IMG/VR virus record: IMGVR_UViG_3300032238_001564
Coordinates: 1-34,872 of that record
DNA from: a virus
DNA: 34,872 nt
Strand: one strand, 5' to 3'
Program-made: the position numbers and the translations under genes
Shown: piece by piece, positions 17,190 through 24,022 of the stretch
Layout: each line of letters opens with the position of its first letter
Numbering within the stretch: the first letter of the stretch is position 1
The notes under the pieces: model-generated
Told to the model about the DNA's origin: nothing
The model's input: the letters and a program-made list of their open reading frames with translations, nothing else
Databases searched by the model: none

Positions 17190-17352
17190 TTTGCTGTGCC
17201 ATTTGTTTTGAGTTTTCTTCCTCTAGATGATTTTTCAATAAAGAAACATAAATGTCCCTTTCCCAAGGCATTAAATTTTCAATCTCTGTTAATGAATATT
17301 TATGATACTGTACCAGAGAAAAATTTAATTTATAATAATTTTCTAAGTCCAT
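17176..17352 (-). CDS. C-terminal extension of the tail-assembly chaperone, probably made by -1 frameshift
   Basis: A 58-codon frame, MDLENYYKLNFSLVQYHKYS... with LTEIENLMPWERDIYVSLLK (21-40) and a basic/acidic helical end. The (T)EIE.LMPWER.IY..LL pattern is frequent in short proteins just before myovirus tape-measure genes. The frame lies in -1 relative to the upstream chaperone and is open from the slippery site through its ATG. It can therefore be fused as chaperone residues 1-238, RIALVH, then these 58, about 302 in total. Independent initiation is possible but poorly supported, because the ATG lies in a predicted hairpin loop without a clear ribosome-binding site. By analogy with lambda G/GT it would recruit the tape measure. 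Confidence 0.8.
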   Translation of the reverse strand: MDLENYYKLNFSLVQYHKYSLTEIENLMPWERDIYVSLLKNHLEEENSKQMAQQNGGW

Positions 17353-17376
17353 GTGGACTAGGGCTATGCGAAAAAA
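17343..17376 (-). promoter_or_regulatory. Programmed -1 ribosomal frameshift signal
   Basis: On the minus strand the chaperone gene ends AGT TTT TTC GCA TAG. This contains the slippery heptamer T-TTT-TTC (17376-17370) in the correct frame. Eight bases downstream a hairpin can form: CTAGTCC, loop ACAT, GGACTTAG (17361-17343), with 7 pairs and one bulged T. After a -1 slip the reading frame avoids the TAG and continues without stop into the 58-codon frame. Slippery site, spacer, structure and open frame all fit the lambda-type G/GT mechanism; the frameshift itself is inferred. Confidence 0.75.
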
Positions 17377-18083
17377 CTTGAAAGACCCTCCAGGACAACC
17401 TCGCTCTCAACTTCTGTGACTGGATTTTTAACATTTACTTTATGAGTTAATCTAGGCATAGTCTCAAAGAATTTCTCAATCTTTTTAAACTGAGAAGAAT
17501 TCATTTGATCTAAGAAATCTGAAAATTCTTTTTTAGTTGCATCAGATGAAGACCAAACTTCTTCTTCAGTATATACCTTATCAATACAAGCAGCAATTAA
17601 ATCAAATGACTGCTCTACATTTGTGTTTCCACTCAAATCAAAATTGTTTTTAATAAACTGATCGAGTGAAGGATATCTCATTTCCATGGCGATTTTATCA
17701 TCAACTTGAATCACCTTAGAATGATCTTCATTCTTTTGCACTTTAATATCATCAATACTAATCTTCACAAGAACTGAAGTATCTTCATCATCCGGACAAA
17801 TAATATTTACTTCTACTTCTTCTCCAACAGATTTTCCTCTGATGTTTAAAAAGAGATATTCAATATCAAATGTTGGGAGATTTTCTACTTTAATATTTTT
17901 TGTGATGATACAATTTTTAATTACGGTCTTAATCGCTGTTGTAATTTGTTTTGTATCTTCACTCTCTAATGCTAAAACAAGAAGTTTTTCTTCTCGTACT
18001 AAGAAAGGTCTATATTGAATTGACTGTCCAGTTGATGGTAATTCCAACTCATACGTTGGTGTAGAAATCTTTGGTAAAGGCAT
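17364..18083 (-). CDS. Tail/baseplate assembly chaperone (T4 gp26-like family)
   Basis: 239 residues starting MPLPKISTPTYELELPSTGQ. The region YRPFLVREEKLLVLALESED (24-43) followed by NLPTFDIEYLFLNIRGKSVGE and the NIICPDDED strand is characteristic of the T4 baseplate-chaperone family (Pfam T4_baseplate, which includes gp26). The C-terminal half is helical. In long-tailed phages this gene precedes the tape measure and makes two products by frameshifting; the last codons here form a slippery sequence. AGGA lies 6-7 nt before the ATG, and a late box lies 23 nt upstream. The short product would chaperone the tape measure and hub, without entering the virion. Confidence 0.85.
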   Translation of the reverse strand: MPLPKISTPTYELELPSTGQSIQYRPFLVREEKLLVLALESEDTKQITTAIKTVIKNCIITKNIKVENLPTFDIEYLFLNIRGKSVGEEVEVNIICPDDEDTSVLVKISIDDIKVQKNEDHSKVIQVDDKIAMEMRYPSLDQFIKNNFDLSGNTNVEQSFDLIAACIDKVYTEEEVWSSSDATKKEFSDFLDQMNSSQFKKIEKFFETMPRLTHKVNVKNPVTEVESEVVLEGLSSFFA

Positions 18084-18105
18084 AATGTCCTATAAAATTC
18101 AGTAT

Positions 18106-18116
18106 GATTATTTATT
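18106..18116 (-). promoter_or_regulatory. Late promoter box (AATAAATAATC)
   Basis: The minus strand reads AATAAATAATC 23 nt before the ATG of the tail chaperone, in the 40-nt gap after gp54. It matches the AATAAATA box seen before other late genes in this window. It would drive the chaperone, tape measures and downstream hub genes. Confidence 0.55.
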
Positions 18117-18123
18117 CCTAATG

Positions 18124-19047
18124 TTAAAACCTAACATTAGGATTATATGTTTGAGCTTTTTGCAATAATTGAGCTCTTTGAGGTGATCCTGCAGGATATG
18201 TTGCGTTTGCGTTTGCAAGAATTTGATTTTGACTTTCGATATTAACAGGAGCACGATTTTGATTTTGAATCATCTTCTGATTAGAAAGTGCCCAGATAGC
18301 AAGGTTATCATCAACTGGTGGATTGTTGCTTGTGGGTACATCCGGATTTCCAGGTGAAGGTGCGGAAGGTGGAGATTGTTGAGGTTGAATAGACGTTGCC
18401 TTTACTTTATCTACAAAATATCTAGAATATGAAAAAGATACTGTACATTTTAATAAACTTGCTGATTCATATGTAACAGGCATTGATGCAATGCTTGTTG
18501 GGAAGGCATTGATAAAATGATAAGCTAATTTTGTGTTGTTTATTCCATATGATGCGCCATAATCTTTTTCAAATTTTGTAATTACGATAGTTGTTTGAGA
18601 TAGAGTGGGCCAGTTTACCCTATAAGTATAATTTTTATTTCTAATATCATTACCACCATCACCACCAGAACTCACTTGCTCATTCACAATATATCTCATC
18701 CAAGCCTCAAAATATCTGATCTGATAGTAGTTTCTATCGACATAGAAAGTAAAATCTGCTTTATCATCATATAATCTCCTATACCCATGCCTTTCAGTAA
18801 CACCAGAAAAATCATTAGTAATTTCATGAGTTGCGATGGAAGATCCGGGAAGACTTGCTTCAGAACAAGACAAGATTAGTTTTTCTGGATCATCGATTAT
18901 TCCATTTGCGGGGAGAATACCCTTAACTCCCTCTGGAGTTAAGGTATAAACTTCAAAATTATTAGTTAAAGCTGGTTGAAGTAACGCGGACTTGATGTCC
19001 GACATTCTTCTTGGTCTTACTGCTGGTGTCTGAATAGACTGAGCCAT
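18124..19047 (-). CDS. gp54: Baseplate tail-tube initiator, gp54-like (307 aa)
   Basis: Residues about 25-225 have the tail-tube fold pattern: NNFEVYTLTPEG, KLILSCSEASLPGSSIATHEI, YRRLYDDKADFTFYVDRNYYQIRYFEAWMRYIVNE, TIVITKFEKDYG, LAYHFINAFPTSIASMPVTYES, LLKCTVSFSYSRYFVD. The ...LPG.S...F.VD.....FE.WM... order matches gp19, gp48 and gp54. Length (T4 gp54 320) and the neighbouring gp48 favour gp54, which tops the baseplate and starts tube polymerisation. The C-terminal 80 residues are Pro/Asn/Gln-rich and probably disordered (PQQSPPSAPSPGNPDVP). It diverges from gp4 across a 65-nt promoter region. No strong ribosome-binding site. Confidence 0.8.
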   Translation of the reverse strand: MAQSIQTPAVRPRRMSDIKSALLQPALTNNFEVYTLTPEGVKGILPANGIIDDPEKLILSCSEASLPGSSIATHEITNDFSGVTERHGYRRLYDDKADFTFYVDRNYYQIRYFEAWMRYIVNEQVSSGGDGGNDIRNKNYTYRVNWPTLSQTTIVITKFEKDYGASYGINNTKLAYHFINAFPTSIASMPVTYESASLLKCTVSFSYSRYFVDKVKATSIQPQQSPPSAPSPGNPDVPTSNNPPVDDNLAIWALSNQKMIQNQNRAPVNIESQNQILANANATYPAGSPQRAQLLQKAQTYNPNVRF

Positions 19048-19053
19048 GTATGA

Positions 19054-19064
19054 ATTTATAAATA
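19054..19064. promoter_or_regulatory. Palindromic bidirectional late-promoter element
   Basis: The 65-nt gap between divergent gp54 and gp4 contains AATTTATAAATA. On the plus strand it holds TATAAATA (19057-19064), identical to the T4 late box, 49 nt before gp4. Its palindromic core ATTTATAAAT gives TTATAAATT on the minus strand (19062-19054), 7 nt before the gp54 ATG, too close for a usual leader. A second minus-strand AATAAAATA lies further upstream (about 19066-19074). Confidence 0.55.
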
Positions 19065-19112
19065 TTTTATTGCTTTATATATTATGTAGACAAGAATTTG
19101 TAAATTATTACC

Positions 19113-19574
19113 ATGCCCCGTGACTCAAAATACTATCAAGGAAAATTTAACCCACAAAATCCAGAAAAGTATAAGGGTGATTACAATAATATAATTTATA
19201 GGAGTTCCTGGGAACTCAAATTTATGAGATATTGTGATAGAAATAATGCAATACTTGAATGGGGTAGTGAAGAATTTTTTATTCCATATTTTGACCCAAC
19301 TACAAAAAAAGTTCGTAGATACTTTCCAGACTTTATCATGAAGATAAAAGAAAGTAGTGGAAAAATTAAAAAATATTTAATTGAAATAAAACCTCAAAGA
19401 CAAACCGTACCACCAGTAGCAGGAAAAAAGAAAAGAAAAACACTAATTACTGAAGCTTTAACATATGAAAAAAATAAAGCAAAATGGAAAGCAGCAGAAG
19501 AATGGTGTTTGGATAGAGGATTAGAATTTAGAATCATAACAGAAAAAGAACTAGGAATCAAAGATGGCGATTAA
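19113..19574 (+). CDS. gp4: Head completion protein gp4 (PD-(D/E)XK fold)
   Basis: 153 residues, the same length as T4 gp4. YRSSWELKFMRYCD (29-42), RRYFPDFIMKI (68-78) and YLIEIKPQRQ (88-97) give the nuclease-fold set E34, D73, E91 and K93. T4 gp4 finishes filled heads, probably by processing or protecting the DNA end at the portal before tail joining. First gene of the plus-strand late island, with a TATAAATA box upstream. Its last 11 nt overlap the next start (ATGGCGATTAATAG). Confidence 0.92.
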   Translation: MPRDSKYYQGKFNPQNPEKYKGDYNNIIYRSSWELKFMRYCDRNNAILEWGSEEFFIPYFDPTTKKVRRYFPDFIMKIKESSGKIKKYLIEIKPQRQTVPPVAGKKKRKTLITEALTYEKNKAKWKAAEEWCLDRGLEFRIITEKELGIKDGD

Positions 19575-19932
19575 TAGAATCCAATATATTAAAAATCATC
19601 TATATGATTATGAAACTAACCAAGAATTAATAAATGAAATTTTTAATGTTCTAAATGTAACAGAAAATGTTCCGCAAGTAGGTAAATACTATACATTTAA
19701 ATACGATCCAATATCAAAACAAAAAGAATATGATCAATATCCATTAATAGCACTAATGGATGCTAAAGAATGGGGATTTAGGGGGTATAACTTTCATTGG
19801 AAATCTGATAAAAATTACTCCTGGGAATCTGTTAAAAGTAATTTTTATCTAGTGTACAAAGAAGAACTTAACGATCTAATTGAACTTAGATATGGGAAAT
19901 ACCATCTAAATAGTTGGTATAATAAAAAGTAA
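19564..19932 (+). CDS. Conserved hypothetical protein in the gp4-gp48 island (122 aa)
   Basis: Starts MAINRIQYIKNHLYDYETNQ and overlaps the end of gp4 by 11 nt. GGAAT and AAAGATGG are the only purine stretches before the ATG. A central segment reads VGKYYTFKYDP...YDQYPLIALMDAKEWGFRGYNFHWKSD (39-80), followed by YSWESVKSNFYLVYKEELND. The aromatic-rich (WGFRGYNFHW) centre and helical end suggest a small globular protein. I recall homologues next to gp4/gp53 in other T4-like phages without assigned function. A head-completion or baseplate role is inferred from the neighbours only. Confidence 0.78.
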   Translation: MAINRIQYIKNHLYDYETNQELINEIFNVLNVTENVPQVGKYYTFKYDPISKQKEYDQYPLIALMDAKEWGFRGYNFHWKSDKNYSWESVKSNFYLVYKEELNDLIELRYGKYHLNSWYNKK

Positions 19933-19944
19933 TATATTCCCATA

Positions 19945-21348
19945 ATGGCGACACCGACTACTATTCCTGCGGGTTGGGTTAGAGATGGAAATAATGGATA
20001 CTATTCTGCTGAATTTAGATCAGTAACAAAAAGTTCTGCTAATCCTGGTGCAAACCCAAATCTAAACTATACTTATTCAGTAAATCCACAAACAGGTGAT
20101 AGGATCGTATACGCTAATGCACCACAAATTTCAACAGGTCTTCAAAATCAAGTAAGTGGACAATACTTCAATGTGGGTGGAAGTAGAACTCCGGTAATGT
20201 CTATTGATTCATCTGGAAATGTTACTAAGTTACCCGGATATGAACAGATAAAGTCAAGTTACGGTGATCAAGGATTAGTAACGTTACAAAATAATAGTAA
20301 AGGTGCTGCATCCACTTTAATGCAAAAAACTGGAACATCAGATGCAGTAAAGAACTCTTCAGAATTTAAAAGTTCACTCTCAAATGCATCTCCTCTGAAT
20401 AAAGATACACAAAAAGCAGGTGGATCATCTGAAAATGGTGGATTTGATTCTTCAAAAATGAAAGATATTAACGTATCTATTGGAGATAATCCAGGTACAA
20501 GAGGATCTTATGGTAATTACAAATATCCAAAGAATCTTTCCCTGGAAATTCAAGATTGTATGAGATTTTCAATGTTAAAATACTCAGCAAAACCACTTTC
20601 TGCTAGTAAGATATCAGAAGGAACTGGATTTGCAGCAAGAAGTGGCACCGAAAAACGTTTAAAAGATGCAATTGGTAGCGCAATCTTACCAATTCAAGGT
20701 GCAATGGATACAAATACCGTTGATTGGGCTGGTAGTGGAATAAATCCAATGCAAGCAATGGGAGCATCTGCATCTGCAGATATGATTACTGGGGGTATTG
20801 GTCAAGGAGCTGCAGCAAGCGGTCAAGATCTAGTTAAACTAGTTGGAAACAGTAAATCTGATATTCAAAAAGCATTAGCGGTTCATTTTGCTGGAGAAGC
20901 GGTTGGTGCTCAAAATTTACTATCTAGAACTTCAGGTGCAATTTTAAACCCAAACTTAGAATTGCTATTCAATGGACCTCAATTAAGACAATTTTCATTC
21001 ACATTTAGAATGACGCCAAGATTTAAAGAAGAAGCGGAAGAGGTCCGCAAAATAATTAGATTCTTTAAACAAGGAATGTCTGTAAAAAGAGGAAAATCAG
21101 AATTATTCCTCAAAGCTCCAAATACTTTTCTTATTCAGTACTTAAATAATAGTAAGGATCATCCATATATTGGAAAAATTAAAGAATGTGCATTATTAAG
21201 TTGTTCTGTAAATTATGTTCCAGATCAAACTTATATGACTTTCTCTGAAATTCCATCGATGACTGCATATGAAATGAGTTTAACATTCAGCGAACTTGAA
21301 CCAATATATGATGATGAATATGGCGACGAAGGTAGTGTAGGATTCTAA
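19945..21348 (+). CDS. gp48: Baseplate tail-tube cap protein gp48
   Basis: 467 residues starting MATPTTIPAGWVRDGNNGYY. The first 190 are Ser/Asn/Gly-rich and extended. The tail-tube-like domain lies at about 195-455: NLSLEIQDCMRFSMLKYS, AILNPNLELLFNGPQLRQFSFTFRMTPRF, AEEVRKIIRFFKQGM, FLKAPNTFLIQYLN, LLSCSVNYVPDQTYMTF, AYEMSLTFSELEPIYDDEY. The FNGP.LR.FSF.F...P....EA..V..II..FK pattern identifies gp48 of T4-like phages, which caps the baseplate and starts the tube with gp54. The gene lies 12 nt after its neighbour and 2 nt before gp53. Confidence 0.9.
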   Translation: MATPTTIPAGWVRDGNNGYYSAEFRSVTKSSANPGANPNLNYTYSVNPQTGDRIVYANAPQISTGLQNQVSGQYFNVGGSRTPVMSIDSSGNVTKLPGYEQIKSSYGDQGLVTLQNNSKGAASTLMQKTGTSDAVKNSSEFKSSLSNASPLNKDTQKAGGSSENGGFDSSKMKDINVSIGDNPGTRGSYGNYKYPKNLSLEIQDCMRFSMLKYSAKPLSASKISEGTGFAARSGTEKRLKDAIGSAILPIQGAMDTNTVDWAGSGINPMQAMGASASADMITGGIGQGAAASGQDLVKLVGNSKSDIQKALAVHFAGEAVGAQNLLSRTSGAILNPNLELLFNGPQLRQFSFTFRMTPRFKEEAEEVRKIIRFFKQGMSVKRGKSELFLKAPNTFLIQYLNNSKDHPYIGKIKECALLSCSVNYVPDQTYMTFSEIPSMTAYEMSLTFSELEPIYDDEYGDEGSVGF

Positions 21349-21350
21349 AA

Positions 21351-22022
21351 ATGTCTAACCCTTATTTCAGAAAAGTTCCAGATTTCGACTACGTTAGTAG
21401 AACAACTGATAAAAAAAATCTATCAGATTATATCTCTGTAAAAAATCTCTTTAAACGAGGAAAAATTCGTGAGGATATCATACAGGACTTAAGTTTCTTC
21501 ACAAAATACAAGATTATAGGCGACAATCGTCCAGATAATGTTGCTTATGAATTATATGAAGACCCCACTCTAGATTGGATAATTTTACTTTGCAATAATA
21601 TTCAAAATGTGTATACAGAGTGGCCTCTGCCTCAAGATGCATTTTACAAATTTATTGATCAAAAATATGGATCCTTAGATGCATCGTATGAAACAAAACA
21701 CTATGAAACTATTGAAATCAGGTCATCAGATAATCAGATTATAATTCCACAAGGACTTGTTGTGGATAAAGATTTTGAAACCAGATATTATGATGCTGGA
21801 TTGGGCAGTGATACATTTGTTTCTAACATTACAATACCAGTAACTTATTTTGAATATGAAAATAAAATTGAAGATAAAAAAAGAAATATCTATGTACTAA
21901 AATCTAGATATCTAAATGTAGTATTGAATGATATGGACCAAATCATGGCATATAAAGAGGGTTCCACCCAGTATGTGAGTGAAACCCAAAAGAAATCTGA
22001 TAATATCAGACTATTCAGTTAA
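21351..22022 (+). CDS. gp53: Baseplate wedge protein gp53
   Basis: 223 residues. MSNPYFRKVPDFDYVSRTTD, YISVKNLFKRGKIREDIIQDLSFFTKYKIIGDNRPDNVAYELYEDPTLDWIILLCNNI (about 27-83) and EWPLPQDAFYKFIDQKYGS match the gp53 wedge family, including the LysM-like DNVAYELYEDPTLDWIILLCN segment. The C-terminal half is beta structure, ending in a charged helix. gp53 joins wedges around the hub. T4 places genes 4 and 53 close together, as here. It is the last gene of the plus-strand island and converges on gp32 with a 4-nt overlap at the stop codons and no visible terminator. Confidence 0.93.
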   Translation: MSNPYFRKVPDFDYVSRTTDKKNLSDYISVKNLFKRGKIREDIIQDLSFFTKYKIIGDNRPDNVAYELYEDPTLDWIILLCNNIQNVYTEWPLPQDAFYKFIDQKYGSLDASYETKHYETIEIRSSDNQIIIPQGLVVDKDFETRYYDAGLGSDTFVSNITIPVTYFEYENKIEDKKRNIYVLKSRYLNVVLNDMDQIMAYKEGSTQYVSETQKKSDNIRLFS

Positions 22023-22987
22023 CTTTCTGCAAGTTTCTGAAAATAACTCAGAGCATCATCTTCATCATCATCGGATTGAGAAGAAAGATTATTCAATTCC
22101 TGCTTCATACTTTCAGGGATTGGAGGAGCGGACTTACTTCGCTGATAAGACTCCTCAAGTTCTTGAATCACCCTATCCTCTTTAGTTTCTTTTTGGGTAT
22201 AGGATTCATACTCGTCTTCTTCTGCTAGAGTTTGATTACGAACTGAACCTTTTTGTCCAAGAACATATTGAAGACGCTTTTGCAGTTCTTCATAAGTTTT
22301 AAATTGGTCAGGTGCTACAAGTGCAGTCAGAGAATATTGTTTTTTCCAAATTGCTTCCATTGCATCATCATCATCCAGAAGAGGAACCGCACGATCAAAT
22401 TCAGATTTGTCGTAGTTCCAATAACCATCAACCTTACGGATTTTCAGTTTAAAGTTTGCACCTTGCCAAAAATCAAAAGGATTGATAGGCGTTTCATCTT
22501 CAAACTCAGGTTGCATAGCAGCCATAACCTTGTCGAAGATTTTTTTGCCGTACTTGAAGAGAAATACTTTACCTTCGTTGTTGGGGTTAGTGGGATCCTT
22601 CACAACATAAATGTTGCTGTAGTAAGACAGTTTACGCTTCTGCTTACGAACAGTTTCTTTATCCTGATCGTTACCACTATTCCAAAGTTCACGATTGTGT
22701 TCGGAAACAGGATCTTTTTGCCCAATTGTGGTCAGAGAGTTTTCAATATACCAACCTCCAGGACCTTGGAACCCATGACTATACATTTTGATCCAGGGAA
22801 GATCTTCTCCCTCAGGAGCAGGAAGGAAACGAATGATTGCAAAACCGTTTCCAGTTTTGTCCATTTCTGGTTTCCAAAGACGTTCATCAGAAAGTGATGA
22901 AGTGGAACTCATCTTCTCAACTTCTTTTACAAGTTTTTGAGTGAGAGAACCAATACTAGATTGCTTTTTAAGATCTTTAAAAGACAT
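22019..22987 (-). CDS. gp32: Single-stranded DNA-binding protein gp32
   Basis: 322 residues. The N-terminal basic motif LKKQSSIGSL (5-14) corresponds to the cooperativity (LAST) element. The OB-fold core includes GNGFAIIRFLPAP (47-59), WIKMYSHGFQGPGGWYIENSL, PVSEHNRELWNSG (93-105), KLSYYSNIYVVKDPTNPNNEGKVFLFKYGKKIFDKV (about 120-155) and NPFDFWQGANFKLKIRKV. The acidic tail ends SQSDDDEDDALSYFQKLAES. The protein has no cysteine at all, so the T4 zinc finger (His-Cys3) is absent, as in other cyanophages. It coats DNA in replication, recombination and repair. The leader carries periodic AATCC repeats. Confidence 0.96.
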   Translation of the reverse strand: MSFKDLKKQSSIGSLTQKLVKEVEKMSSTSSLSDERLWKPEMDKTGNGFAIIRFLPAPEGEDLPWIKMYSHGFQGPGGWYIENSLTTIGQKDPVSEHNRELWNSGNDQDKETVRKQKRKLSYYSNIYVVKDPTNPNNEGKVFLFKYGKKIFDKVMAAMQPEFEDETPINPFDFWQGANFKLKIRKVDGYWNYDKSEFDRAVPLLDDDDAMEAIWKKQYSLTALVAPDQFKTYEELQKRLQYVLGQKGSVRNQTLAEEDEYESYTQKETKEDRVIQELEESYQRSKSAPPIPESMKQELNNLSSQSDDDEDDALSYFQKLAES

Positions 22988-23041
22988 TTGGATTAATACG
23001 GATTACGGTGGATTTGGCCTTTGTGTACCTCGTACAGTCTA
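22988..23041 (-). promoter_or_regulatory. gp32 leader with 10-nt periodic repeats and a hairpin
   Basis: The 54-nt gap before gp32 contains, in the mRNA sense, a hairpin TGTAC-GAG-GTACA (23037-23025). It also has AATCC three times at exact 10-nt spacing (23015-23011, 23005-23001, 22995-22991), the last 3 nt from the ATG. There is no Shine-Dalgarno sequence. T4 gp32 represses its own translation by nucleating at a leader structure and coating the region over the start. This leader could act similarly, but that is inferred from position only. Confidence 0.5.
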
Positions 23042-23383
23042 TCAGAAAGCATCTGACTTGTCAATCTGCTTCCTCATGTTTTCGACAACCTGAGTCATAT
23101 TATTAAATATGACGTTTATATCCATATTTTGAGGAAGACCCATCATCTGAGCTGATTGAATGATCCGAGACTTCATTTTTTTAGCCTCTGGATCTTCTGA
23201 TAAACTTAACCGAGTGTATAGAATTTTTTGTTTATCTAAAAGTTTCTGAAGCAATTCTACGTGCTTTATTTTATCTCCTTTCAACATTGAAGGAAAACTA
23301 AAAACACTTTGATACACTTCCTCTTGCAGTTCTGCTATTTCGGTCATTTCTGCACGAACAACCTCAGAATCAAAAAAACTCAT
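23042..23383 (-). CDS. DUF1825-like protein shared with cyanobacteria (113 aa)
   Basis: Starts MSFFDSEVVRAEMTEIAELQ and continues with ...HVELLQKLLDKQKILYTRLSLSEDPEAKKM... and VIFNNMTQVVENMRKQI. The FFDSE(V/I)V start, the KQKI...R..LSED centre and the helical end with a Met-rich segment resemble the DUF1825 family, almost universal in cyanobacteria and of unknown function. The ATG at 23383 is chosen over an upstream GTG (23392) because GGGAG lies 8 nt before it and it overlaps the gp59 stop as ATGA. The protein is all-helical. It lies between gp59 and gp32, so it may work in replication (inference). Confidence 0.75.
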   Translation of the reverse strand: MSFFDSEVVRAEMTEIAELQEEVYQSVFSFPSMLKGDKIKHVELLQKLLDKQKILYTRLSLSEDPEAKKMKSRIIQSAQMMGLPQNMDINVIFNNMTQVVENMRKQIDKSDAF

Positions 23384-23967
23384 AAAATACACTCCCTAAG
23401 TATTTTTTTGTATCGAGGTACATCAATATTTAGAAACGGATTATATTTTTTAACTCTGCGACTGACGGTTTCCCACACCGGATCATTAAGTCGCTTATCA
23501 AAGTTATTCCCGAACAGGAATATTTTATCATATATGACCATTGTTTCCAGGCTAATCTTCCCGCTCAGGAACATTTTTAACAATGGTGGATGACCTTTGG
23601 AACAGTTAAAAACGTCCTCAAATTTATTTTCGCTGAATAATTTCTGAGATTCTTCTTTAAACAGATAAGAGAGTGACTGAATTTTCTTTTTCCACTCAGT
23701 ATAACTTGATTCCCCGTTCTTAATTATCTCGCCAATCCAAAGAGACTCTGGATCAGAACAGGAAACAAAATTAGATACAAAAAATTCTTCAATTTCTTTA
23801 TCAGTCTTTTGTCGAGAAATTTTTTCAAACCAGAACCTATCCTTCCTTTTATAAAAGGATTGGAGACTTGCCCTGCTTTTTCCACAATACTTATAATAAT
23901 CGTAATTGTCCCGCGTAAAATGATTTTTCAGGGCAATATAGTTCTTATAGCAATCAAAGGGCATCAT
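23380..23967 (-). CDS. gp59: Helicase loader gp59
   Basis: 195 residues from MMPFDCYKNYIALKNHFTRD. Matches T4 gp59 (217) throughout: YKYCGKSRASLQSFYKRKDRFWFEKIS (about 26-52), EEFFVSNFVS, LWIGEII, SSYTEWKKKIQSL, KMFLSGKISLETMVIYDKI, NDPVWETVSRRVKKYNPFLNIDVPRYKKIL. gp59 binds forks and gp32-coated DNA and loads the gp41 helicase. An in-frame TTG at 24015 would add 16 residues. The ATG at 23967 is preferred because T4 alignment begins there; neither has a good ribosome-binding site. The order gp33, gp59, gp32 is the same as in T4, with one DUF1825-like gene inserted. Confidence 0.88.
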   Translation of the reverse strand: MMPFDCYKNYIALKNHFTRDNYDYYKYCGKSRASLQSFYKRKDRFWFEKISRQKTDKEIEEFFVSNFVSCSDPESLWIGEIIKNGESSYTEWKKKIQSLSYLFKEESQKLFSENKFEDVFNCSKGHPPLLKMFLSGKISLETMVIYDKIFLFGNNFDKRLNDPVWETVSRRVKKYNPFLNIDVPRYKKILRECIL

Positions 23968-24022
23968 TTTAAAAAAGTAATATAGCGTTTTTTGCCGGGA
24001 GTTTTTTCCGACCAAAAATGGA

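Noticed and set aside
22253-22897. Plus-strand frame of 214 codons opposite gp32
   Set aside because: gp32 is unambiguous on the minus strand; the antisense frame has no recognisable motif or leader.
23968-24015. TTG start giving gp59 16 more residues
   Set aside because: No ribosome-binding site, and the T4 alignment begins at the ATG at 23967.
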